Of a stretch of DNA of 64,000 nucleotides, positions 1 to 12,394 are shown in pieces. Every line of letters begins with the position of its first letter. Position 1 is the stretch's first letter. The DNA lies in assembly GCA_016584305.1 (NCBI GenBank), contig JACEEZ010022702.1, positions 32,501 through 96,500 on the forward strand. Direction: 5' to 3'. The DNA comes from Chionoecetes opilio. Lineage: Eukaryota; Arthropoda; Malacostraca; Decapoda; Majidae. The notes under the pieces were generated by a model. It did no database searches, was not told the DNA's origin, and saw nothing but the letters and a program-made list of their open reading frames with translations. The translations under genes were made by a program, and so were the position numbers.

Positions 1-134
1 ATCTGCAAACTCGAGGCTGATCGTGAGATTTTTTGGCAGTTGCGCTTGTTTATTTTGTTCAGGAAAGTAGGAATGTGCGGGGTGGTTATATTTTTTCATT
101 TGTTTGAAGCTCTTCTGCCTCCTTTCTCTCCGTG

Positions 135-138
135 TGTG

Positions 139-232
<94 letters not shown>
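135..232. repeat. (TG)n microsatellite
   Basis: An almost pure run of about 98 bases of TG dinucleotides. The surrounding bases 1-500 show no supported gene; open frames here are translations of the repeat. Confidence 0.97.
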
Positions 233-233
<1 letters not shown>

Positions 234-504
234 TCAACTTTCATATTTTCTTTATATGTGTTTCCTGAACCTGCCGTAAGATCTTTTATTCCTTTGAGCA
301 GCGGCCGCCATAACAGTCCCCCTGAAGGAGCGGACTGGAAGGGAGCCAAAGAAGTTTCCTTGAAAGAACGCCACAATCCCTCCTTTCTCTCCCTCTCTTT
401 CTCCCCTCGGAAAAAGGAAAAAAGTTTCAATAGGAACAAATTACGAATTATTCCCGCGTAAAATAAATCGTGGAAGCACCTTGACTGGTTTTCCTGGCGC
501 GCAA

Positions 505-585
505 TAACTTGAATGAGACAGGAACTACCACGTGTAGGTCTCGCGGCCTCTTGTAGCTTCCTTATTTTCTTATGTTCTTATGAGA
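505..585 (+). repeat. 3'-end fragment of a CR1-like LINE family with TTCTTATG tail
   Basis: CAGGAACTACCACGTGTAGG, then TCTCGCGGCCTCTTGTAGCT and a tail of TTATTTTCTTATGTTCTTATG. The same segment recurs at about 26605-26685 (plus), 5706-5785 (minus) and 53172-53290 (minus). The last is attached to reverse-transcriptase C-terminal sequence, which identifies the family and its 3' end. The short 8-mer tail is typical of CR1/L2-like 3' ends. Confidence 0.7.
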
Positions 586-647
586 CTCAAAAAGTCACTG
601 CAGGGCTTTCGTCTGCGCCTCTGCCCGACTGCCGAGGAGGAGTAGCG

Positions 648-1225
648 AGCGAGGGAGTGGAGTGAGAGTGGAGGAGGAGGAGGAGGGAGTGGAGTGAGAG
701 TGGAGGAGGAGGAGGAGGAGGGAGAGGGGGAGGAGGAGTGGAGGGAGGAGGAGGAGGAGGGAGTGGAGTGAGAGTGGAGGAGGAGAGGAGGGGTGGAGTG
801 AGAGTGGAGGAGGAGGGAGGGAGTGGAGTGGAGAGGGAGGAGGGAGAGTAGTGGAGGAGAGGAGTGGAGTGGAGTGGGAGGAGGAGTGAGGAGGGAGTGG
901 GGAGAGGGAGTGAGAGTAGAGGAGGAAAGTGGAGTGGAAAGGAGGAGGAGGATGGAGTGAGATGGAGGAGAAGGGAGGAGTGGAGGAGGAGGAGAGGGAG
1001 TGGAGTGAAGTGAGGGGGGAGGAAGTGGAGTGTGAGTGGAGGAAGAGGGAGTGGAGTGTGAGTGGAGGAAGAGGGAGTGGAGTGAGAGTGGAGGAGGAGG
1101 AGGAGGAGGGAATGGAGTGAGAGTGGAGGAGGAGGCAGTGGAGTGAGAGTGGAGGAGGAGGAGGAGGAGGGAGTGGAGTGTGAGTGGAGGAAGAGGGAGT
1201 GGAGAGGGAGTGGGAGTAACGGAGT
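648..1225. repeat. GA-rich minisatellite (GAGTGGAGTGAGAGTGGAGGAGG type)
   Basis: About 580 bases almost free of C and poor in T on the plus strand, built from irregular GAGTGGAG and GGAGGA blocks. Long open frames on both strands are low-complexity (Ser/Leu/Pro or Glu/Gly) and are not genes. Confidence 0.92.
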
Positions 1226-1649
1226 GGCAAGGAGTGGAGAAAGTAAGGAAGGAAAATGCGACTGCGAAAGACAGATTATTATTATTTTTATTTGTTTTAC
1301 ATCTAGTCTATTACATTTATTATTATTATTATTATTTAACATAGAAGTAAAAGAAACAAACTAGGGCTTATTTTGTCTTTATGTCTTTTACTCAATATAC
1401 ATCTATTACAGTTTAACACAGAAGCCCAAAAAATAAAACAAGGGCGAATTTAAGGGCTCCACAGATATCCTCGTTCAGAGACAAATAAGGTTTACGTGTT
1501 AAGTCAGGGCGCGTCGCTTACTCTTGATTTAGGCGAGGCTGTGATAATCCCGTGTCACCGATCACACTTAGGAGGAGGAGGAGGATATAAAAAATACGGG
1601 AAAAGAATGTTAGAGGTAGAAGAAAAAATACTAGGTGAAATACAGGGGG

Positions 1650-1938
<289 letters not shown>

Positions 1939-2862
1939 GTGTAGCGAATAATTACAATAGTATGGGCGGGACACTGTGGAAGTTATGGTCGCCCCTCGAG
2001 CTCCTAAACGAACTATATGAGTACGCTTTGGTATTCTAGTTGTATTTTTTAACTTGTTTACTCATTAACTTAAACATTTGTAAATATTTTTACTTCTTGT
2101 TTTTGTATCACTTGAGATGAATGGTAGCTACGGTGTGTGGGTGGATGGTGTGTGGTGATGTGGGTGTGGAGTGTGTATGGTGTGTGATGTGGTAGTATTG
2201 CTGAGGTCACGGGAAGAATATTGAGTCTTGCCAAGTGTAGATACAGAAAAAAACACGCGAGGCAAAGTAGTCGACACTTTGACCCAGAGAGAAAGAGAAG
2301 AGTGAACCAAATGTATTTACCAAGAGTAAGAGTGGGGATGAAATATAACAAGGAACGGAAAGAACTGGGAGACACACACACACGACGACACAGGAGCCGC
2401 CCACTCGTCACCACTCTACTAGTTTAATATGTAGAATAATTTCTAGGCAGTGTGTGGGAAGCATTTCCCAGGTCAGAGGAGACGACACAGCTTCTGTGAA
2501 GTGCATTTTTTTTTTATTCTTATATTCCTATATTCATTATACTCATAAATAAATTTAAAATTATCCTGTAAAATTTTTAAGATCTCTTGACTGGGCTAAG
2601 TCCCCAACGTTTCAAGATCTTAAATACGCCCCTGCACCACACACACACACACACACACACACCTGTGATCTCCATTCCTCTGGTCACCCCTCATCCTCAT
2701 TCCATTCACCTTCTATGACTATTCAGTGATAGTAAACTTATAGGACAGGTCAGTAAGATCAGTTAGCCATGTCTGATAACTCACGCCTAGACCCTCCCTT
2801 CTTTCAATGGCAACACACACACACACACACACTTTTTTTTTTTTTTTTTTTTATAGTTTATA

Positions 2863-3110
2863 GGTACTCCGTAGTGTAGGGGTAGCACGCTCGGTTCACA
2901 ACCGAGAAGTCCCGGGTTCGATCCCCGGGCGGAGCGGAAACAGATGGGCTGTTTCCTTAAAACCCGAGCCCCTGTCCACCCAGCAGTGAATGGGTACCGG
3001 GTGTTAGCCGGGGGTTTGTGACCCACCTCCCGGGGTGGTGGCTTCGGCCAACACTAAGAACTAAGGATGAATGATAAAAAATAATGTTGATATGGAGACG
3101 GGGCCATATA
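2863..3110 (+). mobile_element. tRNA-Val-derived SINE, copy A
   Basis: The head carries an A box (TAGTGTAGGGGTAGCACG), an anticodon arm CTCGG-TTCACAA-CCGAG (anticodon CAC, valine) and a B box GGGTTCGATCCC. A body with CCCAGCAGTGAATGGGTACC follows, ending near GGAGACGGGGCCATA. It is preceded by (CA)n and a T-tract. The acceptor stem is imperfect and the body is shared with copies at 14921, 21080 and 38852, so this is a SINE and not a tRNA gene. Confidence 0.85.
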
Positions 3111-3189
3111 GTGTGGTGGCGTATGGCAATGATCGTTACCTGCTGGCCCAAAGCACCAAATTTGGCACACATATACTTTGGGCCAAAGC

Positions 3190-3500
3190 AAAACATTTTG
3201 GAGGGGGGTACCCAATTTTAAAGGTCAAGGTCAAGGTCAGGTCAAGGTTAAAGGTCAAACTTCGCTAATTGCCGTCCTTAGCCATTTCCAAAATAATTTT
3301 CAACATTAAAACGTGCTGTCATTGCCTAAATTACCGTTAATGGACTTGAGGGAGTCATATCAAAGGTCAAGGTCAGGTCAAGGTTAAAGGTCAAACTTCG
3401 CTAATTGCCGTCTTTCAGCCATTTCCAAAATAATTTTCAACATAGAAACGTGCTGTCATTGCCTAAATTACCGTTAATGGACTTGAGGGAGTCATATCTA
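3190..3500. repeat. Two-copy ~140-bp tandem repeat containing AGGTCA clusters
   Basis: The block AAAGGTCAAGGTCAGGTCAA through ACTTGAGGGAGTCATATC occurs at about 3221-3358 and again at 3363-3498 with few changes. Each starts with several AGGTCA hexamers, three or more of them as TCAAGGTCA. Confidence 0.85.
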
Positions 3501-3949
3501 GCATTAAAGAGTTGTCTTCATGCACTACCTCTATAAAGCACTACCTGCATAACTGCACTCACCTAGATGAGGAAGGCAATCATGCTTCACAGTCACCACG
3601 GCATTGACATTGACATTGACATTGACATTGACTAGATTGTGTGACGTCACGGGCGATCCATCAGGCCTTCTCTCACGGTGGCCTCGGATGAATACACACA
3701 CACACAACAAAAGAAATAGGTTATTGGTGAAAGAAAACACTGCAATCATAAAATATCTGTATTTAACAAATAGTGCAGAAGAAAGGCTGCACGTGATCAA
3801 TACAGTAATGTTATCGAGTACTTCATGACCTTCCGCAGGTGTAATGATGACTAGTAGTAATAATATTAACGACAGGACGCTATGCAATGTACAGCTGTGA
3901 CATGCAGGATATAAAGCACTGGTCAGGGGCACAGGCCTTGGCGCAGTGA

Positions 3950-4560
3950 TAAGAGGAAGGGAGGGAAAGGGGAGGGTAGGAAGGAAGGCAGGCAGGGGAA
4001 GGATGGTAGGAAGGAAGGAGGCAGATGGGGATGGAAGGTAGGAAGGAAGGCAGGGGAAATATGGTAGGAAGGAAGAAGGAAGGAAGGAAGGAAGGCAGGG
4101 GAAATATGGTAGGAAGGAAGGAAGGAGGCAGGGCAGGATGGTAGGAAGGAAGGAAGGAGGCAGGGCAAAAAGGAAGGAAGGGGAAGGGGATGGGAGGAAG
4201 GAGGAAGGGGAAGGATGGGAGGAAGGAAGGAAGGAGGGCAACAGGAGGGTATAGGAAGGAAGGAAGGAAGGAAGGAAGGAAGGAAGGAAGGAAGGAAGGA
4301 AGGAAGGAGGAAGGAAGGAAGGTAGGGACGGATAGCATTATTAGGACATGGAAGAGACAGAAGAAGGATGGAGTGACAGAAGAAGGGAAGAAGGACAGAC
4401 TACAGAATAAAGAAGGAATGGAATATAGGCTGTAAGAGAAGGAAGGAAGGTAAGGCAAGGACATGAGGAAGGAAGGAAAGGGCAGGAATGAAGAAGGAAA
4501 GAAGAAGGAAGGGAAAGGAAAGAAGGAAGGAAGAGGAGGAAAGAGGAAGGAAGGAAGGAG
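3950..4560. repeat. (GGAA)n-type purine array
   Basis: About 600 bases of GGAAGGAA with GGCAGGGGAAATATGGTA interruptions repeated several times. Pure (GGAA)n at about 4255-4322. The open frames here are low-complexity shadows. Confidence 0.93.
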
Positions 4561-4569
4561 GAGGAAGTG

Positions 4570-6411
4570 CTGTTTCGATTCCCTTTTTTGTCGTGAAGCT
4601 ACATAAAATTTTCCTCAATATAGTAATTGAGACATATCCTTACAGCAATTACAACCAATACATTATTTTCATATTTCTGGTCTGTAGTAAAGAGCCTTAA
4701 TGTTTATTCATAGACCATGATGAAAAAGATTAAGCGTGAATGTATAAGAACTAAGAAGCCAAAGGCGAGACTACAGAGGTAGTGCCCGACTGGTGGAAAA
4801 CTTTTCACTCCTTGTTGGGAACTACAAACTTCTTATCAGTATAGGCACCCTCATAAGAAACTGCAGAATTTTTTGCCATTTCTGGATTTTGCCTAATCAA
4901 TCTGACTGTGCGATCTATTAGTATGGTGCCAATGGTCTGTGTAGCGTAGTGATGGGCAAATATAAAAGGATAAACAATGCTTTGATATCAAAATTAAGAA
5001 AATGAGGATTTTTTTTTTTATTTCCCGTAAAGTTGAAAAAATGACTTCCGTTTCTTTAAGAGGGTGACGATATGGTTTTCAGTGCACTATAAGTTCCTCC
5101 TTATTAGTGCATACCACCCTTAGACTATCGTTCCCTTATCCCTAATCATGACAATCATTCCCAACCTTCAAGCCACCACACATATGGGTAGCTAATTGAA
5201 AAGACACAATGCATGTTCAAAGTTCATATTTATAAACTACCACGACAGCCTAGAACAAATTCGTCAAACAACAGAAAATAATACGTATAGTTATCTGGTA
5301 GTGATCTGATAGTTGAGTGCAGGTTATTGTCAATACTAAACAAATGACAACTCTCTGTGGATGCTTTACAGTACTTCTCAGATAATAAATGATAACTGAA
5401 GGAGGAAAAAATCGGGTGTCTAGAAATGAAGAACAAAAAAATAAATAAAGAATAAGGAATAAACAGGAGGAAAAAAAACTCAGAAAATTTTAAAATGACA
5501 CCAATAATACACAGCAGAGTTATTCAGAACAAAATATGAATACACAAACGTAAATAAAAAAATAAAAAATAGAGGAAATAAATGCTTGACAAGGTGTAGA
5601 TATAGGCCAGGTGATGACAGACAGGTCAGATACTCTAGCCTGAAGATGCAGGCCCTTCACTAGGCTCATGCACTGTTTTTGGTCATGGCACGAAATACCA
5701 TGAACACTTACATAAGAACATAGGAAAATAAGGAATCTACAAGAAGCCGCGAGACCTACACGAGGTAGTTCCTGTCACTTGGTAAAAAAAAACTCCACAA
5801 TTCTCTATCTCGTACTCTATCCCTGCAAGTCATAAGTGCCTAGAAGCAAAGAACCTTCACATTCTAAAAACATGAATTGCTATTCTAGACCAAGTGTAAT
5901 AATAAAAAAAGTCCTTGTAGTTTGACCAATGAAACTATAAATGTATTATAGTACTGTACAATAATCAAACTAGTACACATACTTTTCCCTCCTGGCATCG
6001 TATGTATGCATGAACCTCCCGGCGTGCAGCACTGGCGTAACACAGAGGTAGTTGGAGCTAGCGTAATGCAGATGACCTGCATAGGGACAGCGTGACCTGA
6101 CACATGGCAGACATGACCCTCTGAGTGAAGGTGGGGAGTGAGGCAGACAGACAGACAGACAGTCTTGGCACCTAGGGGAGGGAGGAGGGGAGGCGGGTGA
6201 GCAAAGGAGATGTCATAATGGACAGTCACTATTAACATGTAAATATGAGTAGCTATTGAGTCACATCCTGACTGATGTGTCATTTTCTGATGTCACTTCC
6301 CCTATTGTCGTGGTGTCATCTGTGGGCTGTACAGTGTAAATCATAATAGCTAAAGGGACACTTGGCCAACAAACAGACAGCCGTGGCAAGGCTAACACGC
6401 CTCGCCGCTCA
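4570..6411. other. No supported gene
   Basis: AT-rich sequence without a splice-bounded or conserved open frame. The only recognisable item is a minus-strand LINE 3'-end fragment at about 5706-5785 (CATAAGAACATAGGAAAATA, then GCCGCGAGACCTACACGAGG). Confidence 0.6.
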
Positions 6412-6895
6412 CAGAGCTGGGCACTAAATACATTAAATGTATTTAAGTACTAAATCTTAAATACATGGGAGAAATTGATCTAAATACCAAATACTAAATA
6501 CATTTTACTAATGTATTTAAATGCTAAGTTCTAAATACATCAATTGTAATTAAATACATTTGTAAATACACAAATTTTAACATGTATTTAGAAATTCACG
6601 ATTAACAATATAAAATGCGTGATAAATGATAAAGGATACTTTCCTATTGTATATTTAATGAATTGATTAATTAACTTGAGTAATTGAGATGAGTAATTGA
6701 GATTATTGAGTAATTGACTGATACAAAAGTATTTACATTTTTATATTAGGAGTATTTAAATACAATGTATTTAAATACTCATTAAAGTATTTAAATACTG
6801 TATTTAAATACGTGAAAACCAATGTATTTATAAATACAGTTCTAAATACACAAATGTATTTAAATACAACTATATTTAAATACTGCCCAGCTCTG
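6412..6895. mobile_element. hAT-like MITE rich in ATTTAAATAC
   Basis: Terminal inverted repeats CAGAGCTGGGCA (6412) and TGCCCAGCTCTG (6884-6895). The interior is dominated by TAAATAC/GTATTTA motifs on both strands. The TIR resembles the CAGnGnTGGGCA ends of hAT elements. Flanking 8-mers GCCGCTCA and GCCAGACA agree at 5 of 8 positions, a possible decayed target duplication. No transposase is seen. Confidence 0.72.
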
Positions 6896-7335
6896 GCCAG
6901 ACACACCACTGACACTGACAACTTATTCATCATCGCATCCTGAGGCATTGAGGCGCACAGGGCAGAGCCGAGACAGTCACCTCGCGCCTCACTGTCACCC
7001 AACACCCATAGACCAAATGACCAAATGTACAGTTTGCAAAGATATAAGGATGGGTTCCATGCCATACAATAGTTTGAAAATAGTTTTGAGTTCCTGATTG
7101 TTATACATAGAGCAGATTTTCAGTGATAATAAGGTTTTAAAGCTTTTCCTGGTTTACCTTTGCTGTCATGACGCTACTAAACATTGGCCATTATCACAGT
7201 ACAAAGGCATTTAAATCCACAACTCATTTGCTGTCAATATAACGGATGAAGATGCAAGAAAGCAATGTCAATGAACAAGCACTGAAGATGTGCCTCAATA
7301 ATCCATCCCCACATCCATACAACACTTGTTTTGTT

Positions 7336-8560
7336 ACCCACACACTCATGACCCCCACCACACACTCATGACCCCCACCACACACTCATGACCCCCCACC
7401 ACACACTTATGACCCCCACCACACTCTCATGACCCCCACCACACACTTATGACCCCCACCACACACTTATGACCCCCACCACACACTCATGACCCCCCCA
7501 CCACACACTTATGACCCCCCACCACACACTCATGACCCCCACCACACACTTATGACCCCCACCACACACTCATGACCCCCACCACACACTTATGACCCCC
7601 CCCCACACATGACCCACCACACACTTCATGACCCCCACCACACACTTATGACCCCCCACCACACACTTATGACCCCCACCACACACTCATGACCCCCACC
7701 ACACACTCATGACCCCCCACCACACACTCATGACCCCCCACCACACACTCATGACCCCCACCACACACTATGACCCCACCACACACTTATGACCCCACCA
7801 CACACTCATGACCCCCACCACACACTATGACCCCCACCACACACTTATGACCCCCCACCACACACTATGACCCCACCACACACTTATGACCCCCACCACA
7901 CACTTATGACCCCCACCACACACTCATGACCCCCACCACACACTCATGACCCCCACCACACACTATGACCCCCACCACACTTATGACCCCCACCACACCA
8001 TGACCCCCCACACACTTATGACCCCACCACACACTATGACCCCCACACACTTATGACCCCCACCACACTTATGACCCCCACCACACACTTATGACCCCCA
8101 CCACACACTTATGACCCCACCACACACTATGACCCCCACCACACACTTATGACCCCCAACACACTTATGACCCCCCACCCCACACTTATGACCCCCACCA
8201 CACACTTATGACCCCCACCACACACTTATGACCCCCACCACACACTATGACCCCCACCACACACTATGACCCCCACCACACACTATGACCCCCACCACAC
8301 ACTTATGACCCCCACCACACACTTATGACCCCCACCACACACTTATGACCCCCACCACACACTTATGACCCCCACCACACACTCATGACCCCAGACCCCA
8401 CCACACACTCGACCCCCACCACACACTATGACCCCCACCACACTATGACCCCACACCACTATGACCCACCACACATTATGACCCCACCAACAACTCATGA
8501 CCCCCACCACACCTCATGACCCCCACCACACACTCATGACCCCCACCACAAAACATGACG
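7336..8560. repeat. ~20-bp minisatellite (ACCCCCACCACACACTTATG)
   Basis: Roughly 60 copies of a 19-21 bp unit with C/T alternation (TCATG or TTATG) and variable C runs. It decays near 8560. Confidence 0.95.
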
Positions 8561-11500
8561 GCCTCTACAGCAACTTATGATCCCCTAGCACACTTCATTG
8601 ACCCACACACATATACACCACAGCACTGATACCCTCACCATACACTCTCATGACGTTACCACAATCAACCCACCACACAATATGGCCCTCATGAAACATA
8701 TTGAAAGACCTCTTTCTTTCATCAGCATTCATGACCAAAACTCATTGCCTCCATTCACCACTACCAGCACATAGCACCAAGCAGATTCCATGTACGCATT
8801 TGTTAACATCAAGGCACAACTCATTAGTCCGTGATGTATAGAAATGATACAACACTTAATTTATAACTTTTCTTCATAAGTTTCAGAATAAATGAAATGA
8901 TCTGCAACTGGAGGTTTTGCTTCTAGTTCCTTATAGTCAGGATTTCCTCATTTACGACATGTTGACTTAAACTATAATTATCACCTGGACTCATCTAGAA
9001 TGATCTGGTAAGAAAGATACAAACACGGTAATTATTTTGAAGCTTCCATCATTACATTGCTTTAGTAACATGAAGAAGGACCTTGACAAATATAACTGAC
9101 TCCTTAAACAAAAAATACTTAGCTTTATAAAACACACACACCTTCCCTTCAGCTACTCACGAAACGATGCACTCAACAACCACTCCAGCAATCTCAACAA
9201 CCTCGACCACTCATTCTAAATAGTGGCTCGCCAGGGTTGTGATAAACACTTCACTTAACATTAGCCACATATTTATAAAAATAATTAATACTAACAAGAC
9301 TCTAATGATAATAATGTTAACCTTAATCTCTTTTCTTTCCTGCTACGTATTTCCAAATCCGAAGTTATTCCAAACGATTAAAGTAGCAAATGCTTCACAA
9401 ACAATTGACACCGTTCTGAATATTGATGAACTTCACTTTACTAAGTATCTCAAGAAAATAAATAAAATTGAATACAATATCATAAAGGTTTTTCTTCATG
9501 AACAAAAACCACGTCATACACACAGCACACAAGTATTCATACAGGAACCAAGTGTTGAAAATATATGAATATCCATTATTCCCCCCATTATGACCCCCCA
9601 TTATACAGCAACCATTTCTTTTTGCACGGGGGCAAGAAAGTTTCATCCACATTGGTCAACATATAATAACACTTGCTAATACATAACACGTACATACATG
9701 GCATCCCAGTTAATGAATACATTTTTCCCTTTTCCCATTTTGTTAATAAAAACATTGAAGAAAAAACTCCCTGCCATATAATATGATCAGCTAGATCATG
9801 AACACAATGGATAAACTGTTCCCTGGCAGCAATGGGGATCAGGTGACGAGACCAATCACCTTCACAGGTACTTCAGCTGCAACATTTCACCTTCACAGGT
9901 ACTTCTGCCGCAACATTTCACCTTCACAGGTACTTCAGCCGCAACATTTACACCTGTATAAGTTTGGACTTGTTCAGCACAAGACTTGCAAATAGACCAT
10001 TCATTATTCAAGTAACTCATCCTAACATCCTTTATACAGTAAACTCATCCTAAATTGGATCTAAAAAATAATAATAATAATAATGATACAAATATATAAA
10101 ATGTATTTCAGGTAGCCATCACCGTGGGCTGACTGGCCAACCCCTGCCTGATGTGGATAGTGTCCGGTCTCTGAGGCGCCTCGTCTGAACCTGCATCACC
10201 ACAGCTACGGGTCCGCACATGTAAGTACATCGGGGAACGCCTGTGTGTGTATAAGATTTTCAAAAGAATGCCTGTTTACTAAATGTGTTTTGTATGCACA
10301 AGCCCAGAGAAACCCATTAGACTTGAGCATCACTGCAGACATCGTTCTATACACCATCACATATACAGTAAAACCTGTTATTCAGGACACTTTTCTTTGG
10401 AGTTTTACTACAACCAAACTATGAAAGCAACTACCGGCAGCTATAAGTGTGGCAGACAATGCTGTCACGAGTCTCATGCACTCGCCATCGATGCCAGTGC
10501 TTCCTGGCAGCTGGTGGGCCAACAAAGGGTTGCTTCCCATCTATTTGCTCCTTTCACCCGGCCTGCCTGCATCACTTCCACAAAAGCTGCCTTTAAAACT
10601 ATCTCCCTGATTTCTAACATTTCAAACACAAGTTCTCGAAATGACGAAATGAGGTGAATTTAGATCCTCTATTCACCTTTGTTGTAAAAGACACACCCGA
10701 GACTATGTGTTGGTCGCAGTGACAACTTACCAGCCGTCTGTGAACTATCTCAACACCCTTACTTTTCAGGGTCAGGACTTAGGAGCGATAGCCATGAGTA
10801 TCAACACCTACACAATAATGTCATCTTATTCATTCTCAAGTTCATACTGGATTTCCGGGCAAAATTACCGTAAATATGATGATAATTTTTAACGTAAAAA
10901 TATGTGAGTGTTGTCATTAGCATAAAAACAACAAATACTACTAGATAACACTCTTGTGAACTTGATCATGGGGAAAAGCATACTAATGAGAAAACTTTGA
11001 ACCTTAAAAATACAGTTGAAAAGTGAATTGATTCTGTGATTGGCCGTTAACTTAATTACTAATTGAATTCCCTGGAAATCTTAAAATTTTATTACAGCTG
11101 CTCATCTCATGAATATTTAAAACAATAAAACTATATTTATCTCATTTTAATAGAAAAATTAACTCTAACAATGCTTAGAACCAATAATAAATATGCATTT
11201 TAAAGTTCATTTTTAAACCTTTTTCATTAAGAGACATGACTGAGTACCCTGGGAGGCATGTTTAACACTGACCCTGTTATTCTCTTGACTTATTACTATT
11301 AACTATTCTCTTATACTCTGATGTCTCTGCCTCCACAGAAGTGCTGAGTGCAGACATTAAGCTCTCTGGCCTACTGGTGTTAAAGTGTCTCGAGATGCAC
11401 TTGCTTGTCTCGTTAGCAGCTGGGAGAGCAGTTATGTGTGCACTGTGCTGTGTACTGACTTATACCATTGTAAGTATGTTTGTAAAGTGTTATGTAGTGT

Positions 11501-12394
11501 GATTATAACCTGAAGTGCTTTGTAATGTACGGGTTTGGTTGATTAAGTCTTATTGGTAACTGAGATGTGTTTATAATGTTGGTTTTTACTACTTTATGCA
11601 GGCAAAACTATGGTGAGTGGCGCCTACTTGAAGCTGTGATGCCTAGTGACTCTGTTTACCACGGGGACATAACCCTGACAAGTTGTTTTGGTGATTACAT
11701 GAATATTGATAATGAAGAGACTGATAATTAGATATTGATAATGAAGACTGATAATTAGATATTGATAATGAAGACTGATAATTAGATATTGATAATGAAG
11801 TGACTGATAATTAGGTTTAAAGGAAAAGGAATTGAGCCAAGTATTGATGAGGAATGAACATCATCTTGGGCTGTGGCATGAGAGGAAATGGTCATAATTA
11901 TGGAGTGATTTTCAATTGCTTCTCTAAATTACAGCTAAGTGGATGACTAACTTTCCCTGTAAATTATTATGGCAACAAAAGATTAAAACATAAATACACC
12001 ACCTACGCAAAGCAGTCATGAATAATGTCAATACACGTTCATTTAGAAACCAACCAGCCAGTCTCACGTCAAACTTTCACTGGTACAGTATACATGGGTT
12101 TCTCAAAACAGGTCAAGCTACCCTGACATTATAGGAGCCATTATGGATTGAGGAGTGCACATCTCATAGGACTGGCAAGTGGCTCCACAAACAAAGAGAA
12201 AAATATGTATATATACAAAGACCTATTAAACCCCACATCCAGTATTCTTCTCATGCGTTCTAATAAGATTGTTTATTCAAACACCTTAGCAAAACCATTT
12301 GTAACGAAAACAGTTACAGTAAAACCAATAGTACTTTATTCCTCTAAAATTTTGCCACCAATCTTTTTCAGGGAGAATGGACACTCATCATTCA
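8561..12394. other. No supported gene; small tandem repeats and possible plus-strand splice sites
   Basis: Contains a three-copy 31-bp repeat at 9860-9952 (CACAGGTACTTCAGCCGCAA type) and a four-copy repeat at 11701-11815 (GATATTGATAATGAAGA type). No conserved protein is recognised. Splice-like borders on the plus strand are described under findings. Confidence 0.55.

Noticed and set aside
40..439. Open frames over the (TG)n tract
   Set aside because: They are Cys-Val or His-Thr translations of the dinucleotide repeat; the same holds at 31.4, 38.7, 39.0 and 48.4 kb.
587..1342. 251-codon minus-strand open frame
   Set aside because: Ser/Leu/Pro low-complexity product of the GA-rich array; no domain and no splice context.
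2866..2938. A functional tRNA-Val gene
   Set aside because: Boxes and anticodon arm are good, but the acceptor stem is imperfect and the sequence continues into a SINE body shared by other copies.
3531..4464. Long open frames rich in Phe/Leu/Pro/Ser over 3.5-4.5 kb
   Set aside because: Translations of the (GGAA)n array on the complementary strand.
10283..10657. 124-codon plus-strand open frame
   Set aside because: No recognisable motif, no repeat of it elsewhere, and unusual composition; not enough to call a gene.
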